From NCBI GenBank assembly GCA_031279575.1, contig JAITIG010000166.1, positions 1-15,057 on the forward strand: a stretch of 15,057 nucleotides of DNA. The letters are read 5' to 3'. Of this stretch, positions 14,306-15,057 are shown one piece after another (positions within the stretch are counted from its first letter, which is position 1; each line of letters begins with the position of its first letter). The notes beneath the pieces are model-generated. The model saw only the letters and a program-made list of their open reading frames with translations, had not been told where the DNA came from and ran no database searches. Source of the stretch: Bifidobacteriaceae bacterium. GTDB taxonomy: Bacteria; Actinomycetota; Actinomycetes; Actinomycetales; WQXJ01. The translations under genes were made by a program, and so were the position numbers.

Positions 14306-14635
14306 TCAGACCTCCGCCGGAACTGGTTCGGGGGCTGCCACCGCCACGGTTGTCTCCGCCCGCAGCAACTTGGTGCGCAGCACTGTCTCCGACAGGTTCA
14401 AAACGCGGTCCAACTCCTGGGCGGCCTGGGTCGCGGCGGTGAAGTTGACCACCGCGTAGATCCCTTCAGAACGCTTCAGGATGTCATAGGCGAGCCGCCG
14501 TTTGCCCCAAATGTCGCGCCGGTCGATGCTGCCGCCGGCGTCGGTGACAATCTTGAAGAACCGGTCCAGTGTGGGGCCAACTTTGGCCTCTTCAAGCTCG
14601 GGGTCGAAGATGATCATGATCTCGTAGGGACGCAT
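14306..14635 (-). CDS. rpsF: 30S ribosomal protein bS6
   Basis: A 109-residue small-subunit protein that binds next to S18 in the 30S platform. [16 protein letters not shown] at the start, [15 protein letters not shown] (38-52) and the EGIYAVVNF strand (57-65) identify it. A short Ala/Glu/Pro tail follows the fold. The ATG at 14633-14635 is preceded by a strong AAGGAGGTG, nearly complementary to the 16S rRNA end. It is the first gene of the rpsF-ssb-rpsR-rplI operon. The open frame upstream of this start is low-complexity and not part of S6. Confidence 0.96.
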   Translation of the reverse strand: MRPYEIMIIFDPELEEAKVGPTLDRFFKIVTDAGGSIDRRDIWGKRRLAYDILKRSEGIYAVVNFTAATQAAQELDRVLNLSETVLRTKLLRAETTVAVAAPEPVPAEV

Positions 14636-14834
14636 GCAGTTACCCACCTCCTTCGGTCTATACGGCCGCGGGCCTTCCGCGGCAGGAGGGTAGTTGCTCC
14701 CCGCTGGGGCCTCACCCGCATCCAATGCACGATGCCGCCCCAAGCAGCCCCAGCAGTCTACCCCACGCTGGGCTCCGGGTTGCGGCCGGCCACGTGCTGG
14801 CTTGGCCGCCACCAGGCGGCCGGCGCCGGCCGCC
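14636..14834 (-). promoter_or_regulatory. rpsF operon upstream region and leader
   Basis: On the minus strand TAGACT (14755-14760) is the best -10-like hexamer, about 120 bases before rpsF. Just after it, GCTGGGGC (14747-14754) can pair with GCCCCAGC (14703-14710) across 36 bases. A second hairpin, GCCGCGG-loop-CCGCGGC (14665-14683), sits 15 bases before the ribosome binding site. rpsF leaders in other bacteria can bind S6:S18 to repress translation. I could not confidently place that motif here, so autoregulation is a suggestion. A copy of CGATGCCGC lies at 14730-14738. Confidence 0.4.
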
Positions 14835-15056
14835 CTACCCCCCGGCGGTCTCGGGCCTGCCCCAAGCGGCTCCGGGGTCGATCCCCGGGGCGGTGGCCGG
14901 GGCCGCATCCGCAGTGGCGGCCGCGGCGGCAACCGGGGACATGCCATGGGGCGCGCCCGGGGCGGTGGCCGCGGTGGCGGCCGGGGAGGGTTCAGCGGAC
15001 GGCTCAACTCCCGCGTCCCAGTTGGATGCCGGGGCGGTGGAGGGGGTGGAGGACGG
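14835..15056 (-). CDS. Partial: Pro/Ala/Thr-rich C-terminal tail of an unidentified protein
   Basis: An open frame of 73 codons enters from the window edge on the minus strand and stops at 14835-14837 (TAG). It reads as low-complexity Ala/Pro/Ser/Thr with a few other residues ([15 protein letters not shown] near the start, [15 protein letters not shown] at the end) and G/C-rich third codon positions. Such tails end extracytoplasmic proteins such as PonA1-type penicillin-binding proteins, which lie upstream of rpsF in mycobacteria, but no domain is visible here. The opposite strand is also open in a register-matched Ala-rich frame, so the strand is uncertain. Confidence 0.4.
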   Translation of the reverse strand, partial: PSSTPSTAPASNWDAGVEPSAEPSPAATAATAPGAPHGMSPVAAAAATADAAPATAPGIDPGAAWGRPETAGG

Positions 15057-15057
15057 G

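Noticed and set aside
13102..14442. A 446-codon plus-strand frame antisense to rpsR, ssb and rpsF.
   Set aside because: It is the antisense shadow of a high-GC Gly-rich gene; the minus-strand genes are unmistakable.

Overview
The window is about 70% GC chromosomal DNA from an actinobacterium. The evidence is gene content and style: a polyprenol-phosphate mannose synthase, a PonA2-like penicillin-binding protein with one PASTA domain, purS separate from purQ, the rpsF-ssb-rpsR-rplI cluster, strong G/C preference at third codon positions, GTG starts, and several apparently leaderless genes. The cysteine-free S18 ending in [10 protein letters not shown] resembles, from memory, proteins of the Actinomycetales/Micrococcales/Bifidobacteriales side of the phylum. 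I cannot name a species.

Layout. 58-1767 (minus): a GT2 polyprenol-phosphate mannosyltransferase (ppm1-like), then a PP2C-type protein phosphatase. 1938-3032 (plus, divergent): a lipid/diacylglycerol kinase. 3332-6851 (plus): a compact sdhC-sdhA-sdhB operon with 4-base overlaps and a single five-helix membrane subunit. 6936-9269 (plus): the class A penicillin-binding protein. 9648-11999 (minus): purC, then purS-purQ overlapping by 4 bases. 12412-14635 (minus): rpsF-ssb-rpsR-rplI. 14835-15056: probably the Pro/Ala-rich C-terminal end of one more minus-strand gene that continues beyond the window.

The proteins are mostly housekeeping: respiration (succinate oxidation into the quinone pool), cell envelope (mannosyl donor, lipid phosphorylation, peptidoglycan polymerisation), purine synthesis, and translation/replication. 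I see no phage, transposon, CRISPR array, toxin-antitoxin module, defence cassette, tRNA or rRNA.

The unusual content lies between genes. Most larger gaps hold their own repeat or fold: a 102-103 bp three-copy family with compensatory stem changes between two convergent genes (9319-9615); a 125 bp tandem array carrying a 19-position hairpin after rplI (12100-12394); four 26 bp tandem units between ssb and rpsR (13280-13383); a 35 bp direct repeat around a 16 bp palindrome between purC and purS (10917-11041); and a 9-base motif, CGATGCCGC/GCGGCATCG, whose six exact copies found by eye are all outside recognised genes. PurS carries a low-complexity C-terminal extension about as long as its domain, possibly a related expansion now read as protein. 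These repeats and the PurS tail are the best candidates for something not previously described.
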